Origin: Paragonimus skrjabini miyazakii
Lineage: Eukaryota > Platyhelminthes > Trematoda > Plagiorchiida > Troglotrematidae
Length of the DNA: 64,000 bases
NCBI GenBank assembly: GCA_014338405.1
Contig: JTDE01000755.1
Location: forward strand, 35,074-99,073
Reading direction: 5' to 3'
Shown here: one piece after another, positions 1-10,574 of the stretch
Position numbering within the stretch: position 1 is the stretch's first letter
Layout: each line of letters opens with the position of its first letter
Translations under genes and position numbers: made by a program
Notes under the pieces: generated by a model
What the model was told of the DNA's origin: nothing
Seen by the model: the letters and a program-made list of their open reading frames with translations, nothing else
Databases searched by the model: none

Positions 1-105
1 CATGCGGAAACTGATCGTGGCATGGTCGCTTGTATCTAATGGCGCACCAACTTTGAGTATATCCACCATATGGGGTTCAATAGTTTACATAATGATTAAC
101 CGGGA
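1..105 (+). repeat. Dispersed repeat, copy A (partner at 12.2 kb)
   Basis: This stretch aligns without large gaps to 12180-12285 on the same strand. Both begin ATGCGGAA, share TGGTCGCTTG and then a 'CACCATnnGGGGTTCA' block, at roughly 70-75% identity by eye. The copy is cut by the window edge. The element family is not recognised; the downstream 110-390 holds nothing I can identify. Confidence 0.55.
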
Positions 106-389
106 TGGCGTGCGACTTCCTGCGTCCCACTTCCTGCACGCGATTGTAGAACTGAGTTTTGTACTCCACAATATTGTGTCGACATCACTTTTTCTCCGTT
201 CAAAATAGCCCATAATATTGTCAGTCGCTAGATAGCCACATTTCGTATGGATGTTTCAGCCAATTTTTTTAGAATACGAAGTTGTGTTGGCCATATGTGG
301 TTAATGATTAAACCGGTGGATTTCAGCGATTTGGTCGTGGTCTCTAGTTTGCACACCCTAATCATCCGTGTCCAGTCCGTTTGTCCGTT

Positions 390-975
390 TCGATTTCAGC
401 GGTTTACTGTTGACCTGAAAGACAGTCATTGAAGACAGGGTGTAGTACCGGTCTTGGGATTACAGGGAATACCGAAAACAGTAAAATACTGATCTAATAG
501 AACAGAACAATATACTGATCCGAAAACTTCTTAAGCAAGCGAAAATCTGTTAACGCTTCGAAACGGTCCCTAGAAGAGCAACTAACGATCTCTAATGGAA
601 CATCGTTCTAGTAGTTGATAACTCTTTAAGAAAAGAACTGTTGCCTAAGAAAGACAAAGAATTGCTGCACGAATCCTGCGCTAAAGAAGTGTTTAAGGAT
701 TAAGTCATCGCGTAGTCTTCGAAACTCAAGTAGATAAAGTTCAAGAATTTCAAGACGGGATTCGTAGCCAGTGACCACTTTAGTGGCTACTTGCTGGGCA
801 TGTTCAGTAGCGAGTGTGTCTTTCTCTAAATCGTAGTATACGACTTGATTAGCATACCTAAGCAATGGTCTTATATGTATCCCGCAAAGCGTTAGCTCAA
901 GGCTGAAGGCTTCATGACCTCCATTGTTCCCTGATTTACTGGAGGCTGTTTTGGAATTTTGCATCCTCGGAAATT
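390..975 (-). pseudogene. CR1/jockey-like LINE, RT C-terminal end and 3' tail
   Basis: Minus-strand translation around 964-626 contains a 'RPLLRYANQVVYYDL' stretch followed by 'YESRLEILELYLLEFRRLRDDLI'-type residues. This is the region downstream of the reverse transcriptase palm in CR1/jockey LINEs, where RT products end. The same block appears in the LINE at 39.4-41.0 kb and its inverted copy at 45.2-46.3 kb. Below 626 the 3' tail continues to about 390, with a 'CAGGGTGTAGTACCGGTC' segment that also recurs in the 1.5-1.9 kb copy. It is 5'-truncated, as LINE insertions usually are, and has no complete ORF. A non-functional relic. Confidence 0.75.
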
Positions 976-1479
976 TGGGCGAGATTATAGGTTAGAGCAG
1001 AAGTGATCCCTATCCTTCCGAGGAAGCTGTGGCTGGAATAATCCATGTTTGTGCCTTCCTGGATTCAGGATATGAACCAAGGAGACTCACTGTATTATAT
1101 AGCTTAGGAATGAAATAACTTGCAGCGACACCTCTTGAAGGTTGAATTTCTGGAGGTGCAGAGGAAGACTGGTGGTCTATACCGCTCATTGGAGCTACCC
1201 TTTCACACCCGTTCAGCTTTGCAGACGACTGTGCATCCAAGGGCATGTGGCAGCCGGATCTGAAGTGTGTGTGTGTGTGGGTTGGTTCCTTTAATGATAC
1301 TTATCTCATTTTGAAAATAAGGATGAGGACTGTCACGCCCTCTTGAAGTTTTGGGCCATCGCTGATGCCTAACCTTGTTGCCTTAAGCTGGGAACGCTTT
1401 TGCCGCTCCTGCAATGAGCAATCCAATGACTCTTTTAAGATTGGCGTGACTTTTTCGAATGATTTGTTTCGTCCAGCAC
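976..1479. other. Unassigned interval with a short GT microsatellite
   Basis: A 78-codon minus-strand ORF (1246-1010) rich in Ser, Pro and Ala is open here but shows no motif I recognise. A short (GT)n run lies at 1266-1279. I see no RNA gene or splice-supported exon. Confidence 0.4.
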
Positions 1480-1930
1480 TTTCCCTATGATGATCGTCGC
1501 CGGTAGCGATTTAGCGATTCAGCGACCGATACGCGTGTTCGGGACAGAGTCCCAAGGTTCCCGGATCCGGTTGGTTCTACTTACTAGGTATCAAGCGGGC
1601 GTCCATTGATCTGAAATGCAGTCATTAAAAACAGGGTGCAACACCGCTCACGAGCTTGGAAATCACAGGGAATACCAAGAACAAAGTAAAGTGACTTGTA
1701 TGATGGATATTTTGGTAAATGAGAATCGAGTAGTGCCCTAAGGCGATCTCTAGAAGCGCTGCTAACGAGCCCAGAATGGAGACTGTAAGAAAGGAACTGC
1801 TGCCTGAGGGGAGTCCGAGGATGAAACTTGAAATCTTCCTGTTTCATCCTCGGCAACGTCACAAGAAGTCCAAATGACCTTTTGGTAGCTTTGAAGCAAA
1901 CTCTGCTGGCATAGTCCAGGTTTTTCAACT
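1480..1930 (-). pseudogene. CR1/jockey-like LINE C-terminus and 3' tail, second copy
   Basis: The minus-strand ORF 1928-1584 ends in a C-terminal LINE segment with 'PRTPLRQQFLSYSL' and 'VSSASRDRLRALLDSHL', the usual end of the protein, where a final 'FKxxLD' helix closes RT. The 3' tail runs on to about 1480 through 'CGGATCC...' and 'TTCAGCGA' blocks that match the tails at 40.9 kb and 45.3 kb. It lies about 500 bp from the copy at 390-975 but is less diverged from the 40-kb copies. 5'-truncated, no RT palm. Confidence 0.72.
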
Positions 1931-1948
1931 ATGGAGAGGATAAGGTGT

Positions 1949-2158
1949 TTAACACCGCCCTGGCTTGATCACCTGGAGAGAATGTAGTCTGAAATAATCC
2001 CCATAACACAATTCTCCTCTCTCAGAGTGTCCTGTCCCTAAGTTTATTGCGACTTCTTTAACCTGAGCTGTGGACGAAGTCATTGCCTTTTGGGCAACCG
2101 CCACATCCGGAAGGGCGGGCGCAATATACCCGTTCAGTGGGCTCAATTCTGATTTCAT
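1949..2158 (-). pseudogene. LINE ORF1 fragment
   Basis: A 69-residue minus-strand ORF. Its 'LSPLNGYIAPALPDVAVAQKA' region followed by 'SSTAQVKEVAINL' aligns with 'LQSLNDFIALAFPGVANTKK' and 'LSTAHTEEAATNF' in the minus-strand ORF at 7922-7437. The spacing and the Thr/Ala-rich helix are kept between the two. I infer this is ORF1 of the local CR1-like LINE because both pieces sit beside LINE fragments of the same strand. It has no nucleic-acid-binding motif that would prove it. Short, truncated and certainly not functional alone. Confidence 0.45.
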
Positions 2159-2507
2159 GTCAGACTAACTTCTTACGTTTCAATCAATACTCTTCCAACC
2201 GTGGCCATATGCAGTGCATTGACATTCTTAGACCTCTTGCAACTACATTCAAACTTATCTTATTTCTACTCACTGTGAGTGGCGAACAGTGGGACCGGTA
2301 CAACCCCGGACGGAAGGCAACTTTCTCGAAGATGACCGCTCATGCAAATAAACGGACTATTTGAAGAAATGATCAGAGTGTGCTGGTTATTTTTGAGGCC
2401 GGTACACTTAAAGTGGTATCAGTGTGGGCGCGTTTGGCAAAGAGGAAAGGTGTTAACGTTGTTAAGAGCGACAAGTGACAGGGACAAAACGCAAAGCAAG
2501 GAAATGA

Positions 2508-2650
2508 TGAAAACCACAGTTGTGTAGTTGGCCGGTATGGTGCTTCAAGGCCGAAACGAATTGGAAACGGCCAGTTAGTCATGAAAAGGAATTTTTCAAA
2601 TTTTTCATGGAATATTAAAATACATATTACGGGACAAACATAATAAGAAG
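2508..2650 (+). repeat. Solo fragment of the 3.9-kb element's terminal repeat
   Basis: From TGTGTAGTTGGCCGG onward this matches the outer end of the inverted-repeat element at 3937-4122: 'TTCAAGGCCGAAACG', 'TTGGAAACGGCCA', and then 'TTTTTCAAATTTTTCATG' with the same spacing. It is about 85% identical over ~135 bp and then stops near 'GGGACAAACATAAT'. No partner arm is visible nearby, so it is an arm remnant sitting just downstream (in the minus sense) of the LINE fragment at 2.7-3.7 kb. Confidence 0.8.
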
Positions 2651-2697
2651 TGGTTGAGGACACATGCTTTAAAAATGGGTGTGATCGTCCTCTCTTT

Positions 2698-3720
2698 TCA
2701 TGCACTAAGGAAAATTCCAGTCTGGAGTTTCTGTTCGAATAGCATATGAAGAGGTTCTACTAGACTAGCAGCAGCTTCCTTGAGAATTCTGGGATGGATT
2801 TTATCAGGAGTCACTGCACCGTATGAATTAACTTCGAATGTAAGATCCTCAAAATCGAACACAGAAACTTCAGTTGTAACGGGTGGTTGCCAGAAATTCT
2901 GCAGTGATAGGATAGGGTGTCCGTTCAACTATACAACGCTGTAAACTGCCAGGCATTACTCCCCATATCACTCAGCCACTACTAGGGGGAAAGATGAAGT
3001 TTCCCTGTCAAGCAGTGGCAAAGAGCGAACCGAGGTTCATTCTTCCCTAGACTTTGCATATGCTCAAATAAGCTCTTTTTCCCGCGGGCTCTGTGAAGGA
3101 CCCTTGTTGTACGAGTTTGGTGTGCACGGATTTCTCGCCGACACATATTTTGAACGAGGTGGAACGCGCTTAGGTCCTCTGAGTTTCCCGTTAGCTTATG
3201 CTTTGCGAACAAATGAGAACGGACATCGGGGAGAAGCCGTATTCTGCGTAGGAGAGGTGGCCGGTAAAAGAAATCGAATGGTTTGTGTGATACAGATAAG
3301 TCACTCGCTTTCTGAACGGTGCTTTGAAGCGCATAGTAGTTCTGGTCCAAGGCGTCATAACCAAGACGTAGGCCCAGGTAAGGTAACATTCCGTGTTCAC
3401 GCCCTCTATCTTAACGGCGTCGATAAGGAAGTCGAGAATCAGCTTTCACCACCCTGGTGTGAGACTGATGTTTATTTTCTCTTGGGTACATTGAAGTCGA
3501 CCAAAATAAGCAGATGAATACAGTGTTGTAGTCCTCGGAAGTTGTCTAAGCTCACGAAAAGGGTGTCGCAGCCGGAGACGTAGAATTAGGGAGAACGATG
3601 AACACCCCCCACTAAGAGTGAGTCTTAGGCACGAAGTGCTAGTCGAAACCACAGAGCTTCGCATTCATCAAAGGGCAAAAATCCACCGATAACCATGAGT
3701 GTTGGGAGATATTTCTGGGA
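2698..3720 (-). pseudogene. CR1/jockey-like LINE fragment: endonuclease end to RT start
   Basis: Read on the minus strand from 3720 down. First come endonuclease-like pieces in shifting frames: 'CEALWFRL', 'LLVGGVHRSP' and 'ILVDFNVP', the last equal to the conserved 'GDFNAP' block of LINE apurinic-type endonucleases with Gly changed to Val. A linker rich in Arg/Lys/His follows in 3389-2982. Then comes the RT entry in 2928-2698, 'TPDKIHPRILKEAA', the usual 'PDGIHPRILKE'. Several frameshifts separate these pieces, and the RT palm is absent beyond 2698, where the 2.5-kb arm fragment lies. A dead relic of the family seen at 39.4 kb. Confidence 0.75.
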
Positions 3721-4122
3721 GAAAATCGCACAGCCCCTTCATTGTTCCTCCGGCGGAGTCAGCTCCGTGAACTAAATACCCGGGAACGTTCACTTCACTA
3801 TCATAAATGTCACCTGTAAGTCCGGTCTCCATGAAAGCAAATACATGGAGTCAATTTTCATGAACTGTTTGATTTCCGGTACTTTATTAAACAAACCAAG
3901 ACAGTTCGTATACATGCACCCGGAAACTAATTCCTCGGCAATTGTGTAGTTCGCCGGTATGGTGTTTCAAGGCCGAAACGAGTTGGAAACGGCCATTTAG
4001 GCGCGAAAAGATATTTTTCAAATTTTTCATGAAATAATAAAATGCATATTATGGGACAAATATATGGATTTCTTCGAGTATACTAGTGGCGTTGCAAAGG
4101 GAAAAATCAGGCGTACCTAAAA

Positions 4123-4695
4123 NNNNNNNNNNNNNNNNNNNNNNNNNNNNNNNNNNNNNNNNNNNNNNNNNNNNNNNNNNNNNNNNNNNNNNNNNNNNNN
4201 NNNNNNNNNNNNNNNNNNNNNNNNNNNNNNNNNNNNNNNNNNNNNNNNNNNNNNNNNNNNNNNNNNNNNNNNNNNNNNNNNNNNNNNNNNNNNNNNNNNN
4301 NNNNNNNNNNNNNNNNNNNNNNNNNNNNNNNNNNNNNNNNNNNNNNNNNNNNNNNNNNNNNNNNNNNNNNNNNNNNNNNNNNNNNNNNNNNNNNNNNNNN
4401 NNNNNNNNNNNNNNNNNNNNNNNNNNNNNNNNNNNNNNNNNNNNNNNNNNNNNNNNNNNNNNNNNNNNNNNNNNNNNNNNNNNNNNNNNNNNNNNNNNNN
4501 NNNNNNNNNNNNNNNNNNNNNNNNNNNNNNNNNNNNNNNNNNNNNNNNNNNNNNNNNNNNNNNNNNNNNNNNNNNNNNNNNNNNNNNNNNNNNNNNNNNN
4601 NNNNNNNNNNNNNNNNNNNNNNNNNNNNNNNNNNNNNNNNNNNNNNNNNNNNNNNNNNNNNNNNNNNNNNNNNNNNNNNNNNNNNNNNNNNNNNN
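4123..4695. other. Assembly gap (573 N)
   Basis: The run of N falls inside the left arm of the inverted-repeat element. The matching part of the right arm (about 5799-6423, ~625 bp) has a similar length, so the missing bases are probably the left copy of that arm. Open frames spanning the N run are meaningless. Confidence 0.95.
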
Positions 4696-5430
4696 TGGTC
4701 TATGTTTTTGCCGGCTGCAGACTTCACTGACGGCTGCAAGTATGTTATCCTTTTTTTCTGCCCGTCCATATGCCCCCTGTTAGATTCCGGTATGTCACAT
4801 CTGGGGCTACACGGCTGTCAGACCACGGGTCATCACTGTAGCCTGATGTTGGTGACATTTCAGCGCCGGACGAGTGCACTATCCAAGGAAGGTAAATTGT
4901 TTGGCGTGTATGTACTTCATGCTTAGAACACGGAGTTGCAGCCCTGATGCTAAGGATGTGTGCGATGATGAGATTGTCGTAGTAACTGCGGTGGGCTCAA
5001 CATCTGGATGTGGTGCTGTAGATACTGTCGGAAGATAATTCCCTTTAACTGTACTGCATTTTGCAGAACTCGATTTAGGTCACGATTTTGCTACATTGGT
5101 CGTTCAAAAACAGCATAATAGGTGGCATTGAAAGCGAGACGCGGGAGGCGTTCATGGCGGTCTGCCCTGGGAGCAGACGGAATACAGCCACCTTATTTCC
5201 CATCATCCGAAGGCATGCTCGGGTAAGCCTGTAACATTATTTCATTCATTTTTTTCAACCGAACACCATCATCATAACAGAAGATTGGAGAGCCTATAGA
5301 GCTCTGGATGGAAAAGCTCATTACGAGCATTAGACGATCAACCATTCAGAAATTTTTTTGGATCCTGACAATAGTGTGATTCACACACAGAACATAGAAA
5401 ACCTTCAGCTCTTTGGTAGCTGATCCGTTG

Positions 5431-5640
5431 ACTTAAGTTATGATCAGCGCCTAAGTATGCCGCATGTATTCACGCTAGTAGTTGCTACGTCCAGTTTACC
5501 TAAGCTACGATCAACGCCTGAGTATGCCGCATGTATTCACGCTAGTAGTTGCTCCGTCCAGTTTACCTAAGCTATGATCAATGCCTGAGTATGTCGCATA
5601 TATTCACGCTAGTGATTGCTCCATCCAGTTGACTTAAGCT
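5431..5640. repeat. 67-bp tandem repeat, about three copies
   Basis: Units start at 5431, 5498 and 5565, with a partial fourth at 5632: an exact 67-bp period. Each contains 'TATTCACGCTAGTAGTTGCT' or a close variant. The reverse complement of this unit aligns with the units at 24607-24806 and 28865-28990 ('CTACTAGTGTGAACGCATAC'). The repeat therefore belongs to the element family rather than to this locus. Confidence 0.9.
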
Positions 5641-6608
5641 ATGATCGGCGTTGTAAAAATGAACACTGCAGGTATCAAAATAAACTTGTATTGGGACAAT
5701 TCAGGATGACTGATAAAGATATCCGTCAGTTCCGGCAAAAACTTACATAACATACCGGCAGCCGTCAGTGAAGTCTGCAACCGGGGAAAAGATAGATCAA
5801 CAGTCATCTGAATCATAAACATCCATGACTCGAAGATAGAAGGGTTGTAGCTCAAACGGTAGATGTGGATATCAATGTGTTCGTCAGATAAATAACGAGC
5901 ATCAAAGTTGGTCATCATCCGTCGGATAAGTGAGCATTGACTTGCGTACATATGACTAGCTACCTTAAAGCATGATTAATAAGCAATAAGCAAAACAAAA
6001 CGCACGTTTTCATTGATAAGGTGGGACGTGTTATGCATGTTTACACCACACCGTAGGTAGGAACAATCAGGTGATAACGTAGGTCGTTTTCCATCGGAAA
6101 TACTATCAGGGAAACAGGCTGAATATATAATTCTGATGTGTAACTAAGTAACAACCGTGGCGACACAGTCTTCATTTGGAATTACTGTGCTGTTTCGTGT
6201 ACAATGCGATGTGAACACAACGTGGTCGAAAATTACAAATTCTATTACATCTCCAAAATCGCGCAAAATTGAGCGTTTCTGCGAGATGGAAAGATGTATT
6301 CCACGACGAAAATTTCAATGGAAGCAGTTTCAGAACGCAAAATCGATTAGGAAAGCCAACATTATGCTTTTATCAAAAAAATGGCGACACATTTTTTTCA
6401 ACAAAAGTGCGAATATGGGCGATTTTTAGGTACACCTGTTTTTTCCATTGCAACGCCACTAGTATACTCGAAGAAATCCACATATTTGTCCCATAATATG
6501 CATTTTATTATTTCATGAAAAATTTGAAAAATATCTTTTCGCGCCTAAATGGCCGTTTCCAACTCGTTTCGGCCTTGAAACACCATACCGGCGAACTACA
6601 CATTTGCC

Positions 6609-6883
6609 ACTTCCTTGTTTGGTTTTGCGGGACAAGAGACGGCAGTGAGCAAGGAAGATTTCGGGAAATAAGACCTAGAATCGAGGAGGTTGGTAGGGTG
6701 AGACTCGGTCTGTTCTACTGAGCTGATCTGATGGCCTTCCGTTGCGGCTTCGGGCGAGATATCACCGGCTGTGCATACGTCATCGACCCTACAGGACGCT
6801 CGACCAACATTCCTAGTGTTGTAGCCTGCAGCCTATGTGCCCATGTTAAATTCCGCTCTTTGAGAGTGTGTTTGGAAACTTTC
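6609..6883. other. Unassigned interval
   Basis: Short open frames only; nothing recognised between the inverted-repeat element and the ORF1-like stretch. Confidence 0.4.
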
Positions 6884-7922
6884 CTACACGGAAAGCTTGA
6901 TTTTTCCGTCTGCTGTGGGAACGAGGCTGAAGGAGAGTGATGTGCTCGGTTTTTTGGGGCAACTAATAGGAGTACCTAGTGGGATATGCCGAAGAAGAGC
7001 TTTTTGAATCACAGGAGGCGACCCTAACGGGCTCCTTTCGTTCCGACTTCTTGGGCGAAAGAATTTTCTCCGGGGCCGGTCGGTGAGTTTTGAGGCAGGT
7101 AACTCGGAAGACGGTTTTTGAGCTATTTCAATGCTGTGAACATTTTTCTGTGCCTGGGCATCGGCCGCTGGAATGACGATTACAGGAACGGCGCCTCCGA
7201 ATCCCAACCATTGGCATACCAGCCTAAGTGGATACATCGGGAATATAAACTACAACTTTAGTCTCCAGTTGTAGCTTCCGGCCTGCCGTGATTTTTGACC
7301 TAGTCTTAGCCCGCTGTTCGTGTTTCCTCCTTGCTTGCTACAAACGTTCGATAGACACGTCTTTCAGGGTGGCACTGCTGGGCTTCAAAGCCAATGTTTT
7401 TCCCCTTTGTCTCGTGGCCGAGCATGGTTGGCAAGGCTACCAAGAGACCAAGTAGCTTTTGGTTATCTTAGCACGCAGCCTGATTACGAATGCCAAGCTT
7501 GTGACGTCTGGGGAGAATGAAGATGCTAACACTGATTTGGCTAGCTCGTTTGGAGAAAATGTTGCGAGCAGGCGGCCCCTCACTACAACCCTCTCTCCCT
7601 CGAGAGCCTTCCCTTTAAAATTCGTCGCAGCCTCTTCTGTATGTGCAGTTGAGAGAGTAACTGTCTTCTTGGTGTTTGCAACACCAGGGAAGGCCAGCGC
7701 TATGAAGTCATTCAAAGACTGTAGTTTCAACTTTATGTCAGGCAATGTGCGTTGGTACTCGTCCTTTCTACTCCCCATGGAAGAAGTTGAAAGATATGAA
7801 GTGTAAGGGAAAGCCCCGCATTTACAGCCGCAAGTTTTCTGCGTCCCTGCACTTTTCATGGTGCACGAGTGACCATTTAGGGGCGAAGCGATGCCTCGGT
7901 TGTCGGCTAACTTGCAACTCAT
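6884..7922 (-). pseudogene. LINE ORF1-like region, longer copy
   Basis: Two minus-strand ORFs, 7922-7437 and 7237-6884. The first contains 'LQSLNDFIALAFPGVANTKK', homologous to the fragment at 1.95-2.16 kb, and then a basic segment 'FKGKALEGERVVVRGRLL'. The second is basic and Arg-rich ('DRPRRKFFRPRSRNERSP'), as expected of a nucleic-acid-binding ORF1 tail. I infer a single broken ORF1 of the CR1-like LINEs, with a frame change between 7437 and 7237. No zinc-knuckle or PHD cysteines are visible, unlike the ORF1 at 19.9-20.4 kb, so a different subfamily is likely. A non-LINE origin cannot be excluded. Confidence 0.4.
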
Positions 7923-7929
7923 ACAGATA

Positions 7930-8663
7930 AAGTTGAGAGATGAGAAGACTAGCTACTTGCGCTGGTCCTCATTGAGGTTAGTGCATTCGAAATGATAGCA
8001 TTGCTGACATTGGCTGTAACGCATGTCATTTCACACGGATATTTTACATCTGTGAAAACCGAAAGTGAACACTGCCTCAGTGACTGTCTACTGCGCCCCA
8101 GCGTTGCTGGATCTAGCGCGCGTCACTATCGACAGGATCAAGAAATATACGGTGTCAAACTGTTAGTTTTCAGTGATTCAAAAAGCAGACATGCCAAAAC
8201 TGAAAAATCGAGTACTGTGGAGCGCAAGTACTACAAGGCCCGATGAATTGGTACGCTATTCGGTAAGAACTAACAGTAATCGTTTGTGATTTTTTGATGC
8301 ACAGGTCACTAGTAGGGGAAAGATATGGGTAGACAATTACAGCGAGAAACTTCAAAACAAATTTCGAGTTACCCGTAAAAGACCGCCCTAATATGTTTAC
8401 TAGGTTTCACTTGGCTCTTGCAGAGCTGGAGGTTTTATACTTGCAGGATCTCCCCGTCAGAAGATACACAACAGTGATGTGACCAACAATCTAGTCGGCC
8501 CATGCCACTTATTTGCAAGCTATAGAAAACTGGTTGGATATGCAATGGATGTGGATGCCATCCAAGAGGACATCTTGAAAGTCTGCACGTCCTAAAATGC
8601 CACATCTTCCCCAACGCTCTCCTTTCGACTCCCAGATATCTAAGGGATGCACATAGAGAGACG
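7930..8663. other. Unassigned interval
   Basis: No domain, RNA gene or repeat recognised. Open frames here are short and found on both strands. Confidence 0.4.
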
Positions 8664-9210
8664 ATGAAAATACCAACGAAATTGCAGTCAACAAACAGGT
8701 TTACGAGTCACTGGCACTTCCATTCCGTATGTCCAATGTGCCGCAGCTACGAGAAAAGCATGATCTGCGTTATACCGAATGAAATCTGCGATCGCTATTC
8801 CGTTCCGCTGTACTCGGCCATAGTCCTCCCCCATTTGAAATATTGTGCCCAAAGTTGGTCACCATATCTCAATGGAAAAGCACAAAAACCCGCAAAACGC
8901 ATGGCACTTGGCATGACCTGCTAAGCCGCCAAAACTGACCAAGGTCATTCAACATTTTTCGCCCGAAGGACGGTGTGTAAGAAGGGACCTAATCGAATTG
9001 TGTAGCATTACCCATCACGCTGGTACAAGTCCTTTAATGTGTTCGATTGTGATGCCACACGTCTGAGAATTAAGGGGTCATAAATTGACAATCAAAATAA
9101 ATCAACTGGGTGGTCAGTATGTGGAATAAACTACTCGCAGTTATCATACCGCCTTCGGGCGTAGACATATTTAAGAAAGAACCGCACGAATGCCGGAACG
9201 ACCCCTTCTA
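8664..9210 (+). pseudogene. CR1/jockey-like LINE C-terminal domain
   Basis: The plus-strand ORF 8664-8924 ends with 'VPLYSAIVLPHLKYCAQSWSPYL', the standard segment just after the RT palm in CR1-type LINEs. The LINE at 16.5-16.8 kb has the equivalent 'HVGPHLEYCLQAWSPHM'. After the stop at 8922 the homology continues in other frames with 'GRCVRRDLIELCSI' and 'QYVEWNKLLAVIIPPSGVDIFKKE', equivalent to the closing 'FFSxRVVNxWNxLP..FK' block. It is 5'-truncated and broken by at least two frameshifts. It is the only LINE piece on the plus strand in the first 39 kb. Confidence 0.72.
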
Positions 9211-9540
9211 TGTCTTGTAGTAATTAGAACTGCGATTTTAGTTTTGCCCTCGATGACAGCCAGGGTTTCTCATCTTCCTTCTCTTCAATTCCCACATTCA
9301 GATTACTATTTGAACACATCGCATCGCCAGAAAACGCAATCCGGACAATCTACGGATCATTCCAGCCAAGCATCAAGATGCCAACTTACGTATAACTTCG
9401 TCAAAATCTGGATTTGAGATTGAAGTTGAAGTAGATGCTCAGGATGTGTGGTGTTACAGCATATTCGATCTAAGTTTGACCGTCAGATTTTGGTCCAGTT
9501 GTTCCACTCATATGTGTCACTAAAACGGTGAGAGTTAGTG
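9211..9540. other. Unassigned interval
   Basis: Nothing recognised; it lies between a LINE tail and a dispersed repeat. Confidence 0.4.
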
Positions 9541-9549
9541 AAGCGCCCT

Positions 9550-9690
9550 GAGTGTTGAAGCAGCTCGCAGCAATCGATCATCTAGTGAGATTGCACCGTT
9601 TCGTTGTATGATAACAAAATAATGGAAGACCATAGGAAAAGAAAAGTGAAAAAAATAAGGGAAGTGAAAGGAAATGTCAAGAATGAAAAT
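9550..9690 (+). repeat. Dispersed repeat (inverted partner at 15.83-15.97 kb)
   Basis: 'GATTGCACCGTTTCGTTGTATGA' and the purine-rich A/G tract after it match the reverse complement of 15830-15965, which reads GTTGCACCGTTTTGTTGTGT and then a similar purine-rich run. The pair is inverted, about 6.2 kb apart and roughly 70% identical by eye. Family unknown. Confidence 0.5.
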
Positions 9691-10194
9691 AAACGAGAGT
9701 ATATATACCCGACTGCTTATGTCATTATTGAGATAACCCAGTCGTCTAGCAGCTTACTGAATGTATCAGCTAATGACGTCAGGCCAACCGTCGCTGGTAT
9801 GACATTCCTTGTCGGACATACTCGGACGGCAAAACCACGTCTGCATAAGAGGCTGCTACGTGGTATGAAAGCTTTACATGTGTGGTCGCTCAGACTTACT
9901 GCATCGGTCTATGTTGGGGGTGATTCGGAAGGACAGAATTTCGAGTATCAGTATTAGGTTGCCTCGCATACGTCTGCAGACTGAGGGAAGTAGTTCCAGT
10001 CTTGACAGACTGCCTCAATACAACAAGGAAGACGTGCTCTCTATTCTCCCAGTGGCCTCTTCTTGATAGCCTCTAGGAAAGTTAAATATTTGTTCCAGTG
10101 TAGCTCACACGCCTGATTTTTGGCTTTAGCAGTGGATTCATCCGTGTACTATAAACTCGTAGGAAAATACTGATCAGAAAACTCATGGGAACCT

Positions 10195-10355
10195 TACTGA
10201 ACATTGCTAGCCAGCTACTGGCTTTCTTTACGAGCAACATAACGTCACCGCTGTTACGATCGAACTGTCTTCGAGCAACGCGTAGAGGAATAACGACCGT
10301 CGAATTCAGAACAAGACTTAGATGGAAGGCTTTACGGTGTTATTTTGTAAGCAGT
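10195..10355 (+). repeat. Dispersed repeat, possible LTR piece (partner at 31.28 kb)
   Basis: 'CTGTTACGATCGAACTGTCTTCGAGCAAC' aligns with CTGTTACGAGCGAACT...GGAGCAAC at 31322-31352. Similarity continues for ~100 bp to 'GGAAGGCTTTACGGTG' versus 'TTGAAGGCTTCGCTGT', both on the plus strand. A start at TGTTACGA would suit an LTR end, but no internal domain or partner LTR is adjacent, so that is only a guess. Confidence 0.55.
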
Positions 10356-10574
10356 GAAATACGTAAAACAGTTGGCTACATGTCTCAACTGAAACAGTCA
10401 CTATGAACACTAAAATGAACCATAAATCACAAATCGACTGCTTAAAGTTGAACAAACATTATAAAATGAATACGAAATTACCTCACACGTTCTCTTATTA
10501 ATGCAAACAGAACATCAAAGGTTCATCTTCGGTGAAGCAAGCCGAATAAAAGCAAATAGATTACATATTGACCT

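Larger units (their letters stand above)
3937..6608. mobile_element. Inverted-repeat DNA element with long arms, probably MULE-like, non-autonomous
   Basis: The left end (GGCAATTGTGTAGTTCGCC from 3937) and right end (reverse complement GGCAAATGTGTAGTTCGCC, ending 6608) are inverted. The outer ~185 bp, 3937-4122 against 6608-6424, are about 95% identical. Beyond the gap the left arm resumes at 4696 and matches reversed sequence at about 5798 for ~55 bp before fading. Arm length is therefore close to 1 kb each. The core, about 4930-5430, has no ORF with a recognised domain. A 67-bp tandem repeat lies at 5431-5640, on the inner edge of the right arm. Ends starting GGCAA resemble the GGGCAATTATCCG ends of the 23.7-kb element, so I place both in one superfamily. 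A TTCCT repeat lies 1 bp outside the left end and 2 bp outside the right end, but no clear target-site duplication is visible. Confidence 0.75.

Noticed and set aside
3104..3517. 137-codon plus-strand ORF
   Set aside because: Antisense to the LINE endonuclease-RT fragment.
4086..4769. Long ORFs on both strands across the N run
   Set aside because: They consist almost entirely of unknown residues and are artefacts of the gap.
5431..5640. CRISPR-like array
   Set aside because: Direct tandem units without spacers, in eukaryotic transposon sequence.
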